Assembly: GCA_937926445.1 (NCBI GenBank)
Contig: CALBAK010000002.1
Coordinates: 62,001-126,000 of the forward strand
Source of the DNA: an uncultured Alphaproteobacteria bacterium
GTDB taxonomy: Bacteria; Pseudomonadota; Alphaproteobacteria; Geminicoccales; Geminicoccaceae
DNA: 64,000 nucleotides
Reading direction: 5' to 3'
Made by a program: the position numbers and the translations under genes. The notes beneath the pieces were generated by a model. That model was given only the letters and a program-made list of their open reading frames with translations. It was not told where the DNA came from and did no database searches. Numbering within the stretch: position 1 is the first letter of the stretch; each line of letters begins with the position of its first letter. Below are positions 56,556 through 64,000 of the stretch, piece by piece.

Positions 56556-57512
56556 TCAGAATCCCTCCTCGAGCGCCGAGCCCTCCGCTACCACCAGCGG
56601 CGCCGACCAGTCCACGATTCGCACCGGCCGCGCGTCGCCCGCCCGCAGCGCGAGCCGTACCAAGCGGGCCGCGCGCCGGCCACCGGCGGTGGCGGCCACG
56701 ATCTCGAGCCGGTAGAATCCGGCGGGATCGGCGCGCCGGCCGGCCGTCCGGCTCTCCGTCCCCGCCATCGCGCCGGGCGCCCCGGCTGGCCGCTCGCGGA
56801 GCCCTTCGACGCGCTCCTCCCGCGCCTGCACGGCGAGCCCGGCGAGAGCCGCCCGCACGAGCGACGGGGCCAGCTCCGGCACGGGCTCGTCCCGCCCGGT
56901 ACCGAGCGCAGTGACGCCCAGCAAGCGCTCGACCACCGCCGGATCGGCCGGCCCCGGGAGCGCCGCCAAGAGCTCGACCGGGTGGTCGAGACCTGGGCGG
57001 GCCGGCGGCCGGAGCGCCTCCCCCGCAGCGCGAATAGCGCCGACCGCGCCGGCCGGCCCCTCCTCGCGCCGCCCGACGCGCAGCCGTTCGATCCGCTCGA
57101 CCAGTGCTCGAGCCGGCTCGTCGGCGAGCCCGCTGGCCCGAGCGAGCGCCCGCAGCAGGCCCGGCGAGGCTGCGGCCGGATCGACGAGCCCGCTCTCGCC
57201 CAGGACGCGGACCCGGACCGCCACACCGTCGAGCTCGAAGCGCAGCGTGCCGCCCTCGGGGCCGAGCTCGAGTCGCTCGGCGAGCAGCCGCTCGGCGGTC
57301 AGATGGACCGCCCCACGAAGGGCGGCCCGCAGGCGTACGGCGTCGACCGCCCGTCGACTCTCGGGCAGCGCTTCCCGGCTGGTCTCGAGAAGCGAGAGGG
57401 CGAGCCCGGCCGCCGCCACCGCGAGCCACAGCACGACCAGGAGGGCGGCACCGCGCCGGCCGTCCGGCGCGGGACCGGCGGCCGGCGGAGCGAGCCGGTC
57501 GCTCAGCGACAC
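56556..57512 (-). CDS. gspK: Type II secretion system minor pseudopilin GspK
   Basis: 318-residue pseudopilin. The N-terminus DGRRGAALLVVLWLAVAAAG is a short prepilin leader and hydrophobic segment; instead of Glu, the +5 position is occupied by an uncharged residue, as in GspK, the pilus-tip component. The central region shows a GspK-like helical domain (ALARASGLADEPARALVERI). Start GTG at 57512 overlaps the end of gspJ, with GAGGGGG upstream. Followed immediately by gspL. Confidence 0.78.
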   Translation of the reverse strand: MSLSDRLAPPAAGPAPDGRRGAALLVVLWLAVAAAGLALSLLETSREALPESRRAVDAVRLRAALRGAVHLTAERLLAERLELGPEGGTLRFELDGVAVRVRVLGESGLVDPAAASPGLLRALARASGLADEPARALVERIERLRVGRREEGPAGAVGAIRAAGEALRPPARPGLDHPVELLAALPGPADPAVVERLLGVTALGTGRDEPVPELAPSLVRAALAGLAVQAREERVEGLRERPAGAPGAMAGTESRTAGRRADPAGFYRLEIVAATAGGRRAARLVRLALRAGDARPVRIVDWSAPLVVAEGSALEEGF

Positions 57513-58144
57513 GCCGCACCCCCTCCGGCGCGCTGGCCGAGGCAGGCGAGCGGGGTGTCGACCGCGAGCCGGACCACGAGCCCCGGCCCGTCGCCATCGC
57601 CCGCGAGCCGGACCGCTGCCGGCAGCCGCGGTCCGGCCGGCCAGTCCGGCCACCAGCGCGCCTCGCGGCGTCCCTCGCGGACGCCGAAATAGCCGAAGGC
57701 GGCACCGGCCCCGACCGTCGCGAGCGGCACGGGCTCGGCCTCGGCGAGCCGGGCGAAGCCGGAGCCGTCGCGCACGAGGCCGGTCCGGCGCAGGACCAGG
57801 AGGCGACTGCCGGCCCGCTCCTCGAGCGCGAGCTCGACGAGGACGAGGCCCTCCTCGGCCCGGAACGGCCCGGCCGCGTTCACGAAGCGGACCCGTTCGG
57901 GCTCGCCCAGGAAGGCCGAAAGCGGCCGCTGCGGGGGGCCCCAGTCGAGCGGCAGCGCGCGGGCCAGCTCGAGCCGGACACGCTCGTGCGCGAGTGCCGA
58001 CGCCCGCGTCTCGGCCGCGGCCCGCCGCTCGCGGGCGAGCGCCCGGCCCAGCACGTCGAGCCCGCCACCGGCGACCGCCGCGGCGAGCGCCACGACGGCG
58101 AGCGCCACGAGGAGCTCCAGCAAAGTGAAGCCGCGCCGGCTCAA
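57503..58144 (-). CDS. gspJ: Type II secretion system minor pseudopilin GspJ
   Basis: 213-residue pseudopilin with prepilin cleavage motif RRGFTLLELLVALAVVALA (Glu5 present), recognised by the prepilin peptidase. The downstream domain is beta-rich, as in GspJ. It uses a TTG start overlapping the gspI stop (TTGA). Minor pseudopilins I, J and K form the tip of the pseudopilus. Confidence 0.85.
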   Translation of the reverse strand: MSRRGFTLLELLVALAVVALAAAVAGGGLDVLGRALARERRAAAETRASALAHERVRLELARALPLDWGPPQRPLSAFLGEPERVRFVNAAGPFRAEEGLVLVELALEERAGSRLLVLRRTGLVRDGSGFARLAEAEPVPLATVGAGAAFGYFGVREGRREARWWPDWPAGPRLPAAVRLAGDGDGPGLVVRLAVDTPLACLGQRAGGGAACR

Positions 58145-58530
58145 GGCGAGAACGCCAGCTCGAACGTGGCGAGCGAGAAGCCGCCGCGGCCGTCTTCGAC
58201 CCGCGCCTCGATCCGCCAGAGCCGGGGCCGCGGCTCGCCCGGTCGCAGCGGCCGGGCCTCCGGCTCCGGCATGGGCGTGCGCTCGAGCCGCCAGTCGAAC
58301 CCCTCGGCCCTGCCCTCGGCCACGGTCTCTTCGACCAAGAGGTCGAGCCCGGCCCGCTCGAGGAGCGATTCGGCGAGCGCCGCCATGGCGAGCTCGCGTC
58401 GGGCCCGCTCCGCCACGCCGAGGCTCGAGCCCGTCGTGGCGAAGGCCCCGCCGAGCACGATGCCGAGCACGGCGAGCGTCACGACCGCCTCGATCAGGCC
58501 GAATCCGCCGCGGTTGGCGGGCTCAGCCAT
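58141..58530 (-). CDS. gspI: Type II secretion system minor pseudopilin GspI
   Basis: 129-residue prepilin-like protein. The start MAEPANRGGFGLIEAVVTLAVLG has the prepilin leader and Glu5. The C-terminal part (DWRLERTPMPEP..., GGFSLATFELAF) resembles GspI. Its first bases overlap the gspH stop by 8. The +1 residue of the mature form is expected to be Phe after GG. Confidence 0.83.
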   Translation of the reverse strand: MAEPANRGGFGLIEAVVTLAVLGIVLGGAFATTGSSLGVAERARRELAMAALAESLLERAGLDLLVEETVAEGRAEGFDWRLERTPMPEPEARPLRPGEPRPRLWRIEARVEDGRGGFSLATFELAFSP

Positions 58531-58912
58531 CGACGCGGCCGATCCGGCCGGTGCCGGGCTCGACCGCGAGAGCGGCGGCACCGCCCACGCCCTCGATCCG
58601 AAGCAGCGCCCCGCTCGCCGAGCCGTCGGGAAAGAACCGCAGCGGTGCCGCACCCTCCTGAACGAGGCGCATACCGGCAGGCAGCCGGGCGGCGAGCTCG
58701 CCCGGCGCGACGGACTCGATCCGGGCCCCGTCGATCGCCCGGCCGCGGGCCCGTTCGAGCTCGAGCGCGATCGCCCGGGCGGCCGCCTCGACACCGCCTT
58801 CGCGCCGGGCGAAGCGCGGCGCCGCGACCAGGAACGAGAGCCCCAGCACCACGAGAACCACCAGCAGCTCGAGCAGGGTAAAGCCGCGCTCAGCGCCGGC
58901 CGGCGACAACAT
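58523..58912 (-). CDS. gspH: Type II secretion system minor pseudopilin GspH
   Basis: 129-residue prepilin with AERGFTLLELLVVLVVLGLS (type IV pilin leader, Glu5) and a small C-terminal globular domain including LRFFPDGSASG, which is characteristic of GspH. ATG at 58912 is inside the gspG coding region, overlapping by 23 bases. Part of the pseudopilus initiation complex. Confidence 0.83.
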   Translation of the reverse strand: MLSPAGAERGFTLLELLVVLVVLGLSFLVAAPRFARREGGVEAAARAIALELERARGRAIDGARIESVAPGELAARLPAGMRLVQEGAAPLRFFPDGSASGALLRIEGVGGAAALAVEPGTGRIGRVDG

Positions 58913-59345
58913 CGGCGGCCTCCCCGGTGCCGCCGGGAGCCCGGTCGGACCCGAGCGAGAGGAGATCGTAGGCGCCCCGTTCGCCGGGGCTCTTGTAGAC
59001 ATAGGGATTGCCCCAGGGGTCGAGCGGTACGCTCGCCGCCTCGAGATAGGGGCCGCGCCAGCCACGCACGCCTCCGGGATCGCGAATCAGCGCCTGCAGG
59101 CCCTGCTGGGTCGTGGGGTAGGTCCCGGTATCGAGCCGGTAGAGATCGAGTGCCTGTTCGAGGCTCTGCAGCTGCAGCCGCGCCGCCTCGCTGCGCGCAC
59201 CACCCAGATAGCCCAGCACCCGCGGCCCGGCGAGAGCCGCGAGGAGGCCCAGGATCACGAGCACCACCAGAAGCTCGATGAGCGTGAAGCCGCGCTCGCC
59301 CGAGCGGCCGCCGACACGGCCCGGCGGGACCTCCGCTGCTGGCAT
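58890..59345 (-). CDS. gspG: Type II secretion system major pseudopilin GspG
   Basis: 151-residue major pseudopilin. Leader and hydrophobic stretch GERGFTLIELLVVLVILG, then LDLYRLDTGTYPTTQQGLQAL, DPWGNPYVYKSPG and DLLSLGSD, the signature GspG segments, including the calcium-binding C-terminal loop. ATG at 59345 used. It follows the GspC-like gene and precedes gspH. Confidence 0.93.
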   Translation of the reverse strand: MPAAEVPPGRVGGRSGERGFTLIELLVVLVILGLLAALAGPRVLGYLGGARSEAARLQLQSLEQALDLYRLDTGTYPTTQQGLQALIRDPGGVRGWRGPYLEAASVPLDPWGNPYVYKSPGERGAYDLLSLGSDRAPGGTGEAADVVAGRR

Positions 59346-59383
59346 CGACGTCGCCGCTCGGTGTCGCACCGGCGTTCCACCCG

Positions 59384-59917
59384 TCAATGGAGTATCCGCA
59401 TGCGACGGCGCTCGCCGTCGCGCTCGACCTCGAGATGGTCGGGGCCGATCTCGACCACGACCCAGCCCGCGAATTCCGCACCCGGTTCGAGCCGGGCGAG
59501 CCCGTTGTCGCCTTCGAGCGCGACGAGCGCTTCACTGCGGCCACGTCGGCTGACCGTGCCGACCAGCCGAAAGGGTGGCCCGGCCGTACCGTTCTCGAGG
59601 ATCGGCTGCGGCTCGGGCTCCGGCTCGGCCGCGGCGAGCGAGGGGCGCGGCGTCGCGGGCCGTCGCCCGGGCGCGAACAGCGGCCGCTCGACCATCGCCC
59701 GGAAGGCCTCCCGCGGTGGCAAGTCGAGTCGCGCGGCGAGGCCGGCCAGTGCCGCGAGGGTCGGATCGGGTGCGATCGCGGCGGCTGTCGCCGCGGGCCG
59801 CGCGCGGGCGGCCGCGACCGTCGCCGGAGCCTCGCTCGGGCCACTGATAAGGAGCCAGCCGATCGCCAACGTGCCGCAGGCGACCACGAGCTTGGTTATG
59901 GGATGCCAGGCGGTCAT
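59384..59917 (-). CDS. Type II secretion system GspC/GspN-like protein
   Basis: 177-residue bitopic inner-membrane protein: N-terminal helix (ITKLVVACGTLAIGWLLIS), Pro/Ala-rich periplasmic linker, and a small HR-like domain (FRLVGTVSRRGRSEALVAL ... GWVVVEIGPDHLEV) resembling GspC, which contacts the secretin GspD. The C-terminal PDZ domain of larger GspC proteins is missing. ATG at 59917 is preferred. It is the first gene of the T2SS run on the minus strand. Confidence 0.72.
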   Translation of the reverse strand: MTAWHPITKLVVACGTLAIGWLLISGPSEAPATVAAARARPAATAAAIAPDPTLAALAGLAARLDLPPREAFRAMVERPLFAPGRRPATPRPSLAAAEPEPEPQPILENGTAGPPFRLVGTVSRRGRSEALVALEGDNGLARLEPGAEFAGWVVVEIGPDHLEVERDGERRRMRILH

Positions 59918-60098
59918 CGGACGGTCGGCGTCCACGGTCCCCGCGACTAGCCACAGCGGCGCCCGCGGCGTCAATCCCGCACGCGCGGCCGGATCATCGC
60001 AGGCAAAGGTTGACGAACCCTTCACAGGCGTCGCTCGCCCGCCACACTATGGACGTCGGAGGCCGCTCGATCATCCCGCGGCCGCGGAGGCAGCCCCC

Positions 60099-60797
60099 AT
60101 GATCCACGAACCACCCCTCTTGACCGCCCGGCGCTTCTTCCCGAGACCGACGCCGGCCCAGCTCGCCGCGGTCGCCGCCGCCACCACCGGCTGGCTGGTC
60201 GACGCCCAGAACGGCCGCGGCTCGCTCGGTCCGCGCATCAAGCCCCTCTTCCCGCACGACCCCGAACTCAACCGCTGCTCCGGCACCGTGCTCACCTGCT
60301 GGTGCGGCCCGGACGACAATCTGGCACTCGTCGCCGCCACCGCCCTCGCCCGCCCGGGCCATGTGATCGTCGCCGCCGCCGATGGCTTCGAGGGCAGCGC
60401 GGTCTGCGGCGATCTCCTCGCCCGGATGATGAAGAACAAGGGAATCGCCGGCCTCGTGGTCGACGGTGCGGTGCGCGACATCGCGGGGCTGCGCGAGGTC
60501 GGCCTGCCGGTCTTCGCCGCCGCCGTCAACCCGGCTTCCTGCGTCCGCTCCGGGCCCGGCACCGTGGGCCTGCCGATCGTGGTGGCCGGCCGTGCCGTCC
60601 AGAGCGGCGATCTCTTGCTCGCCGACGAGGACGGCGTCGTCACCGTCCCGCTCGCCGAGGCGGATGCGGTCCTCGCCCGGTTGAAGGAGATCGAGGCGGC
60701 CGAGGCCGAGACCCTGGCCGAAGTGCGCGCGGGCCTCCAGGTCCCGGGCTGGGTCGAGGCCCTGCTCGCCTCCGAGCGGGTCCGCTGGCTCGACTGA
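60099..60797 (+). CDS. RraA-like / 4-hydroxy-4-methyl-2-oxoglutarate aldolase family protein
   Basis: 232-residue protein of the RraA family. The conserved core runs GDLLARMMKNKGIAGLVVDG, followed by AVRDIAGLREVGLPVFAA and later LLADEDGVVTVPL. The Arg/Asp pair (RD in AVRD) and DxxG elements are those that bind metal and substrate in the HMG/CHA aldolases. Enzymatic members cleave 4-carboxy-4-hydroxy-2-oxoadipate or oxaloacetate; RraA itself regulates RNase E. ATG at 60099 has GGAGG 9 bases upstream. Confidence 0.85.
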   Translation: MIHEPPLLTARRFFPRPTPAQLAAVAAATTGWLVDAQNGRGSLGPRIKPLFPHDPELNRCSGTVLTCWCGPDDNLALVAATALARPGHVIVAAADGFEGSAVCGDLLARMMKNKGIAGLVVDGAVRDIAGLREVGLPVFAAAVNPASCVRSGPGTVGLPIVVAGRAVQSGDLLLADEDGVVTVPLAEADAVLARLKEIEAAEAETLAEVRAGLQVPGWVEALLASERVRWLD

Positions 60798-60804
60798 GCC
60801 GGCC

Positions 60805-61500
60805 GTGGCGCGCCCGGGCACGGACCCGACCGCGACCGACGCAGCCGCCACGCTTCGCGGCCTGCGGGTCGTCGCGCTCGCCGTGGCCCTGGCACTCCTC
60901 GCCCTCGTGATCGACGCCCGTTCCCGGCCGCCACCGCCCGAGCCCATGGCCCTCCTGCCAGTCCCGCTCGCGTCGTCGCGGCCCTCCGTCCCGCTGCCGG
61001 CCCCGCCCTCGCCGCCCGGCGGCGCCGAGCCCGCGGCGAGCGAGGGAGGCGCCTCACCCGCACCGGCTCGTGCCCCCGGCGAGCGGGAACCGGCACCGGC
61101 TGCGGAGCACGCGCCGACCGAAGCACCTCCGGCGGGCGCGGGCACGGGCGAGCCCGCGGCGACCGGCTCGGCTCTCCCGCCGCAGCCCGGCCCGACGCCG
61201 AGCAGCGGGGCGAGCGTGCGCGACGGGGTGCTCGCCTACCAGGCGGGCGACTTCGAGCGGGCGCTCGCCATCTGGCGGCTGCTCGCCGAGGCCGGCGACG
61301 CCCGCGCCCGCTTTCATCTCGGTGCCCTCCTCCTCGAGGGTCGGTTTGGGCCGAGCGATCCGGCGGCGGCCTATCGCTGGCTCGCGCTCGCCGCCGAGGC
61401 CGGCCAGACCGCTGCGCTCCCCTTGCGCGACCAGGCGGCAGCGCGGCTGCCGGTCGAGACGGTCGGAGCGATCCGCCGCGACCTCGGCCTGCCGCCCTGA
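60805..61500 (+). CDS. Membrane-anchored SEL1-repeat protein
   Basis: 231-residue protein with one N-terminal membrane helix (VVALAVALALLALVIDA), a long low-complexity Pro/Ala-rich segment (residues about 40-130), and a C-terminal pair of SEL1-like repeats (GDFERALAIWRLLAEAGDAR, then AAYRWLALAAEAGQTAA). GTG start at 60805 follows the RraA-like gene by 7 bases. Probably a periplasmic scaffold protein. Confidence 0.7.
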   Translation: MARPGTDPTATDAAATLRGLRVVALAVALALLALVIDARSRPPPPEPMALLPVPLASSRPSVPLPAPPSPPGGAEPAASEGGASPAPARAPGEREPAPAAEHAPTEAPPAGAGTGEPAATGSALPPQPGPTPSSGASVRDGVLAYQAGDFERALAIWRLLAEAGDARARFHLGALLLEGRFGPSDPAAAYRWLALAAEAGQTAALPLRDQAAARLPVETVGAIRRDLGLPP

Positions 61501-61613
61501 GTGCGCGGCTGGAGCCCGCACCCCCGGCCGGCGGTCGGGCGGCGTCGCGCCACGTGGACCGCGACGACCGGCCGAGTTAGACGACGCGGCACAGAGATCG
61601 AGCGGAGACCCCC

Positions 61614-62909
61614 ATGGCCGATGCCCTGCGCGCGAGCCCCGCGACCTCGAGCTCCTTCTTCCGGGCCGGGCTCGCCGAGGTCGATCCCGAGGTCGCAGCG
61701 GCGATCGCGGGCGAGCTCGCCCGGCAGCGCGACGGCATCGAGCTGATCGCGTCGGAGAACATCGTGAGCCGGGCGGTGCTCGAGGCGCAGGGCTCGGTGC
61801 TAACCAACAAATACGCCGAAGGCTATCCCGGCCGGCGCTACTACGGCGGCTGCGAGCAGGTCGACCGGGCCGAAGCCCTTGCCATCGAGCGCGCCAAGCG
61901 GCTCTTCGGCTGCGCTTTCGCAAACGTCCAGCCGCATTCGGGCGCCCAGGCCAACGGCGCCGTCTTCCTGGCGCTGCTCGAGCCCGGCGACACGATCTTG
62001 GGCATGGATCTCGCAGCCGGCGGCCACCTCACCCACGGCGCCAAGGCGGCCCTTTCCGGCAAATGGTTCAAGGCCGTCCACTACGGGCTCGACGCGAACG
62101 GCTGGATCGACCACGACGAGGTTCTGCGCCTCGCTCGCGAACACCGGCCGCGGCTGATCATCGCCGGGGCCTCGGCCTATTCGCGGATCATCGATTTCGC
62201 CCGCTTCCGGGCGATCGCCGACGAGGTCGGCGCCTGGCTCATGGTCGACATGGCGCACATCGCCGGGCTCGTAGCCGCCGGCGTGCACCCCTCGCCCTTC
62301 CCGCACGCCCACATCGTCACCTCGACCACCCACAAGACCCTGCGCGGGCCGCGCGGCGGCCTCATCCTGACCGACGACGAGGCCCTCGCGAAGCGGATCA
62401 ACAGCGCCGTCTTCCCGGGTCTGCAGGGCGGTCCGCTCATGCACGTGATCGCCGCCAAAGCGGTCGCCTTCGGCGAGGCGCTCCGGCCGGAGTTCAAGCT
62501 CTACGCGCAGAACGTGGTGGCGACCGCCAAGGCGCTCGCCGCGGTGATGGTCGAGCGCGGCGCCGCGATCGTCTCGGGCGGCACCGACAATCACCTCATG
62601 CTGGTCGATCTCCGGCCCAAGAAGGTGACCGGCAAGGCGGCCCAGGAGGCCCTCGAGCGAGCGCACATCACCTGCAACAAGAACGGTGTGCCGAACGATC
62701 CCGAGAAGCCGATCGTGACCTCGGGCATCCGGCTCGGCACGCCCGCCGGCTGCACGCGCGGCTTCGGCATCGCCGAGTTCCAGCGGATCGGCCATCTCGT
62801 GGCCGACGTGCTCGATGCCCTCGCCGCCCGCCCGGAGGGCGATCCCGCGGTCGAGGCCCGGGTGCGGGAAGAGGTGGCGGCCCTCTGCGCCCGCTTCCCG
62901 ATCTACTGA
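61614..62909 (+). CDS. glyA: Serine hydroxymethyltransferase
   Basis: 431-residue PLP enzyme that interconverts serine and glycine with tetrahydrofolate. Family segments are present: [52 protein letters not shown], and the PLP lysine in [14 protein letters not shown]. The active C1 and folate-binding residues lie in these blocks. ATG at 61614 has a purine-rich GCGGAGA upstream. The 3' end overlaps that of the convergent deacetylase by 7 bases. Confidence 0.96.
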   Translation: MADALRASPATSSSFFRAGLAEVDPEVAAAIAGELARQRDGIELIASENIVSRAVLEAQGSVLTNKYAEGYPGRRYYGGCEQVDRAEALAIERAKRLFGCAFANVQPHSGAQANGAVFLALLEPGDTILGMDLAAGGHLTHGAKAALSGKWFKAVHYGLDANGWIDHDEVLRLAREHRPRLIIAGASAYSRIIDFARFRAIADEVGAWLMVDMAHIAGLVAAGVHPSPFPHAHIVTSTTHKTLRGPRGGLILTDDEALAKRINSAVFPGLQGGPLMHVIAAKAVAFGEALRPEFKLYAQNVVATAKALAAVMVERGAAIVSGGTDNHLMLVDLRPKKVTGKAAQEALERAHITCNKNGVPNDPEKPIVTSGIRLGTPAGCTRGFGIAEFQRIGHLVADVLDALAARPEGDPAVEARVREEVAALCARFPIY

Positions 62910-64000
62910 TCGACCGACCCGTCGCGACTGGCCGGGCCGGCCTCGGTGGCGCCGGCTCGGGGTGCAGCTCTCGCCGCCGGGCAATCCGTCCCGCAAGCCG
63001 GCAGCCGCTCGCCGGCATCCGGCTCGCTCGTCGCCCGCAACAGGCAGCCGCCGCGGCCGGCCGCCTCGACCGCACAGCCGCGCAGTTCGATCACCGCGGT
63101 CGCCGGCACGAGCCGCAGGCCTCGTTCGACCGCACCCGGCAGCCAGTGGGCCAGCACCTGGAGCGTCGAGGGATAGGGGTGGCCGATCGCCACTGCCGAG
63201 CCGGTCCGCCGGGCGAGCCTCTCGGCCCGCTCGAGCTGGGCCAGAATCGCCGCCGGCGCCGGATCGTTGTCGAGAAAGACGTCCCGGACAGTGGTCGGTA
63301 CCCCGCCCGCGAGCGCCACCCGAGCGGCCACACTGGCGCCGGTCGTCAAGCTGTCGACGAAGGGCAGCCCCAACCGGCCGAGTTCACCCATCACCACGGC
63401 CATGGCGCGTGCATCGGCGGTGAGCCGGCTGCCCATGTGGTTGTTGACCCCCGCCGCCCCCGGCACCCGACCGAGCGCCCACGAGAGCCGTCGCCGGAGC
63501 TCTTCGGGAGCGAGCGAGGAGAGGAGCGCCATGGGGCCCGGATCCTCGCCGCCGAGCGGCTCCATCGCGAGGTGCAGGAAGACCTGGTGGCCGGCCGCCC
63601 TGGCCTCGCGGGCGAGCTCGGGCGTGCTCTCCCCGTAAGGCAGAAAGGCCAGGGTCAAAGGACCGGGCAGGCGAATGGTCCGCCGGGTCGCGGGCGCATT
63701 CGGACCGAGATCGTCGACGATCACGGCGAGCGCCGGCCGAGGCCCGGGCGGTGGGCGGACGACCGGCCCGGGAAAGGCGACCGGCAGCGGCCGGACGAGC
63801 TCGAGCGTCGGCACCGGCAGCGGCCGCCGGACCACGGGCGCCGGCTCGCCCGCCGGCCGCTCCCGCGCTGACGGCAGGAGCCCGGCGAGCCGCACCCGCT
63901 CTTCTCCCGTCCCCGGCGCGGGCTCGCCGGCCGGCACGGGCGCCCGCGCGCTCGGAGCCTCGCCGGCCTGGACGGACGACGCAGTGGCCGGCGTCGCCTC
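62903..64000 (-). CDS. Divergent polysaccharide deacetylase family protein (5' end beyond window)
   Basis: At least 365 codons remain open to the right edge, so the N-terminus is not in the window. The catalytic domain is like YibQ/DUF610: [55 protein letters not shown] and a [11 protein letters not shown] segment, with later [15 protein letters not shown]. The first acidic pair (Asp-Asp) and His residues fit metal binding. The upstream Pro-rich part, probably following a membrane anchor, is low-complexity. Possible sites of action are peptidoglycan or surface glycan. Confidence 0.85.
   Translation of the reverse strand, partial: EATPATASSVQAGEAPSARAPVPAGEPAPGTGEERVRLAGLLPSARERPAGEPAPVVRRPLPVPTLELVRPLPVAFPGPVVRPPPGPRPALAVIVDDLGPNAPATRRTIRLPGPLTLAFLPYGESTPELAREARAAGHQVFLHLAMEPLGGEDPGPMALLSSLAPEELRRRLSWALGRVPGAAGVNNHMGSRLTADARAMAVVMGELGRLGLPFVDSLTTGASVAARVALAGGVPTTVRDVFLDNDPAPAAILAQLERAERLARRTGSAVAIGHPYPSTLQVLAHWLPGAVERGLRLVPATAVIELRGCAVEAAGRGGCLLRATSEPDAGERLPACGTDCPAARAAPRAGATEAGPASRDGSVDQ

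Overview
The window is very GC-rich chromosomal DNA with dense, mostly co-directional genes, many GTG/TTG starts and 4-base stop/start overlaps. Several blocks have the gene order typical of Alphaproteobacteria, most like Rhodospirillales-type genomes: rpoZ-relA ... acpS-lepB-rnc-era ... recO-parC; slt / dapA-smpB; and hppA / bamE - ubiquinol-cytochrome c chaperone - DUF177 - plsX - fabH - ihfA - merR - tRNA-Pro. The assignment to Alphaproteobacteria is an inference from this order and from family-level recognition of the proteins; no species is claimed.

Layout. 1-6667: surface-polysaccharide cluster (GT2, GT4, a glycosyltransferase fused to a P-loop kinase, GT4, Wzx-type flippase). 6696-9627: a DUF4344-type protein whose metal-binding histidines appear lost, a bicarbonate transporter SbtA with its PII-like partner SbtB, and pyrE. 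9664-13375: peptide/nickel-type ABC importer (fused double ATPase and two permeases) without a binding protein. 13549-24277: conserved housekeeping run on the minus strand (parC, recO, era, rnc, lepB, acpS, comM, relA/spoT, rpoZ), with one carboxymuconolactone-decarboxylase-like gene on the other strand. 24502-31738: a NYN-domain gene, then 2.9 kb without a convincing gene, an isolated alpha/beta hydrolase, another 1 kb nearly empty stretch, and motAB. This block appears inserted into an otherwise conserved neighbourhood. 31821-38863: smpB, dapA, slt, a threonine-dehydratase-like enzyme and the proton-pumping pyrophosphatase hppA. 39052-43898: bamE to ihfA/merR and tRNA-Pro.

43992-45439 is an amidohydrolase gene broken by several frameshifts. 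It is followed by malonyl-CoA decarboxylase and a tightly overlapped Mn/Zn-type ABC import operon (SBP, ATPase, two permeases, MntR-like repressor) with a visible promoter and a palindromic operator. 51293-54756 holds a SEL1-like periplasmic protein, an orphan TAXI solute-binding protein coupled to a small cytochrome c, an SDR and a stand-alone cupin. 54820-59917 is half a type II secretion system (GspC-like, G, H, I, J, K, L, M) without D, E or F. The window closes with an RraA-like protein, a SEL1 protein, glyA and a partial divergent polysaccharide deacetylase.

The most unusual features are the glycosyltransferase-kinase fusion, the inactivated-looking DUF4344 protein, the long gene-free stretch inside a conserved neighbourhood, the shattered amidohydrolase, and the TAXI-cytochrome pair. 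No clearly new defence or mobile system was found, and no CRISPR array or insertion sequence is visible.
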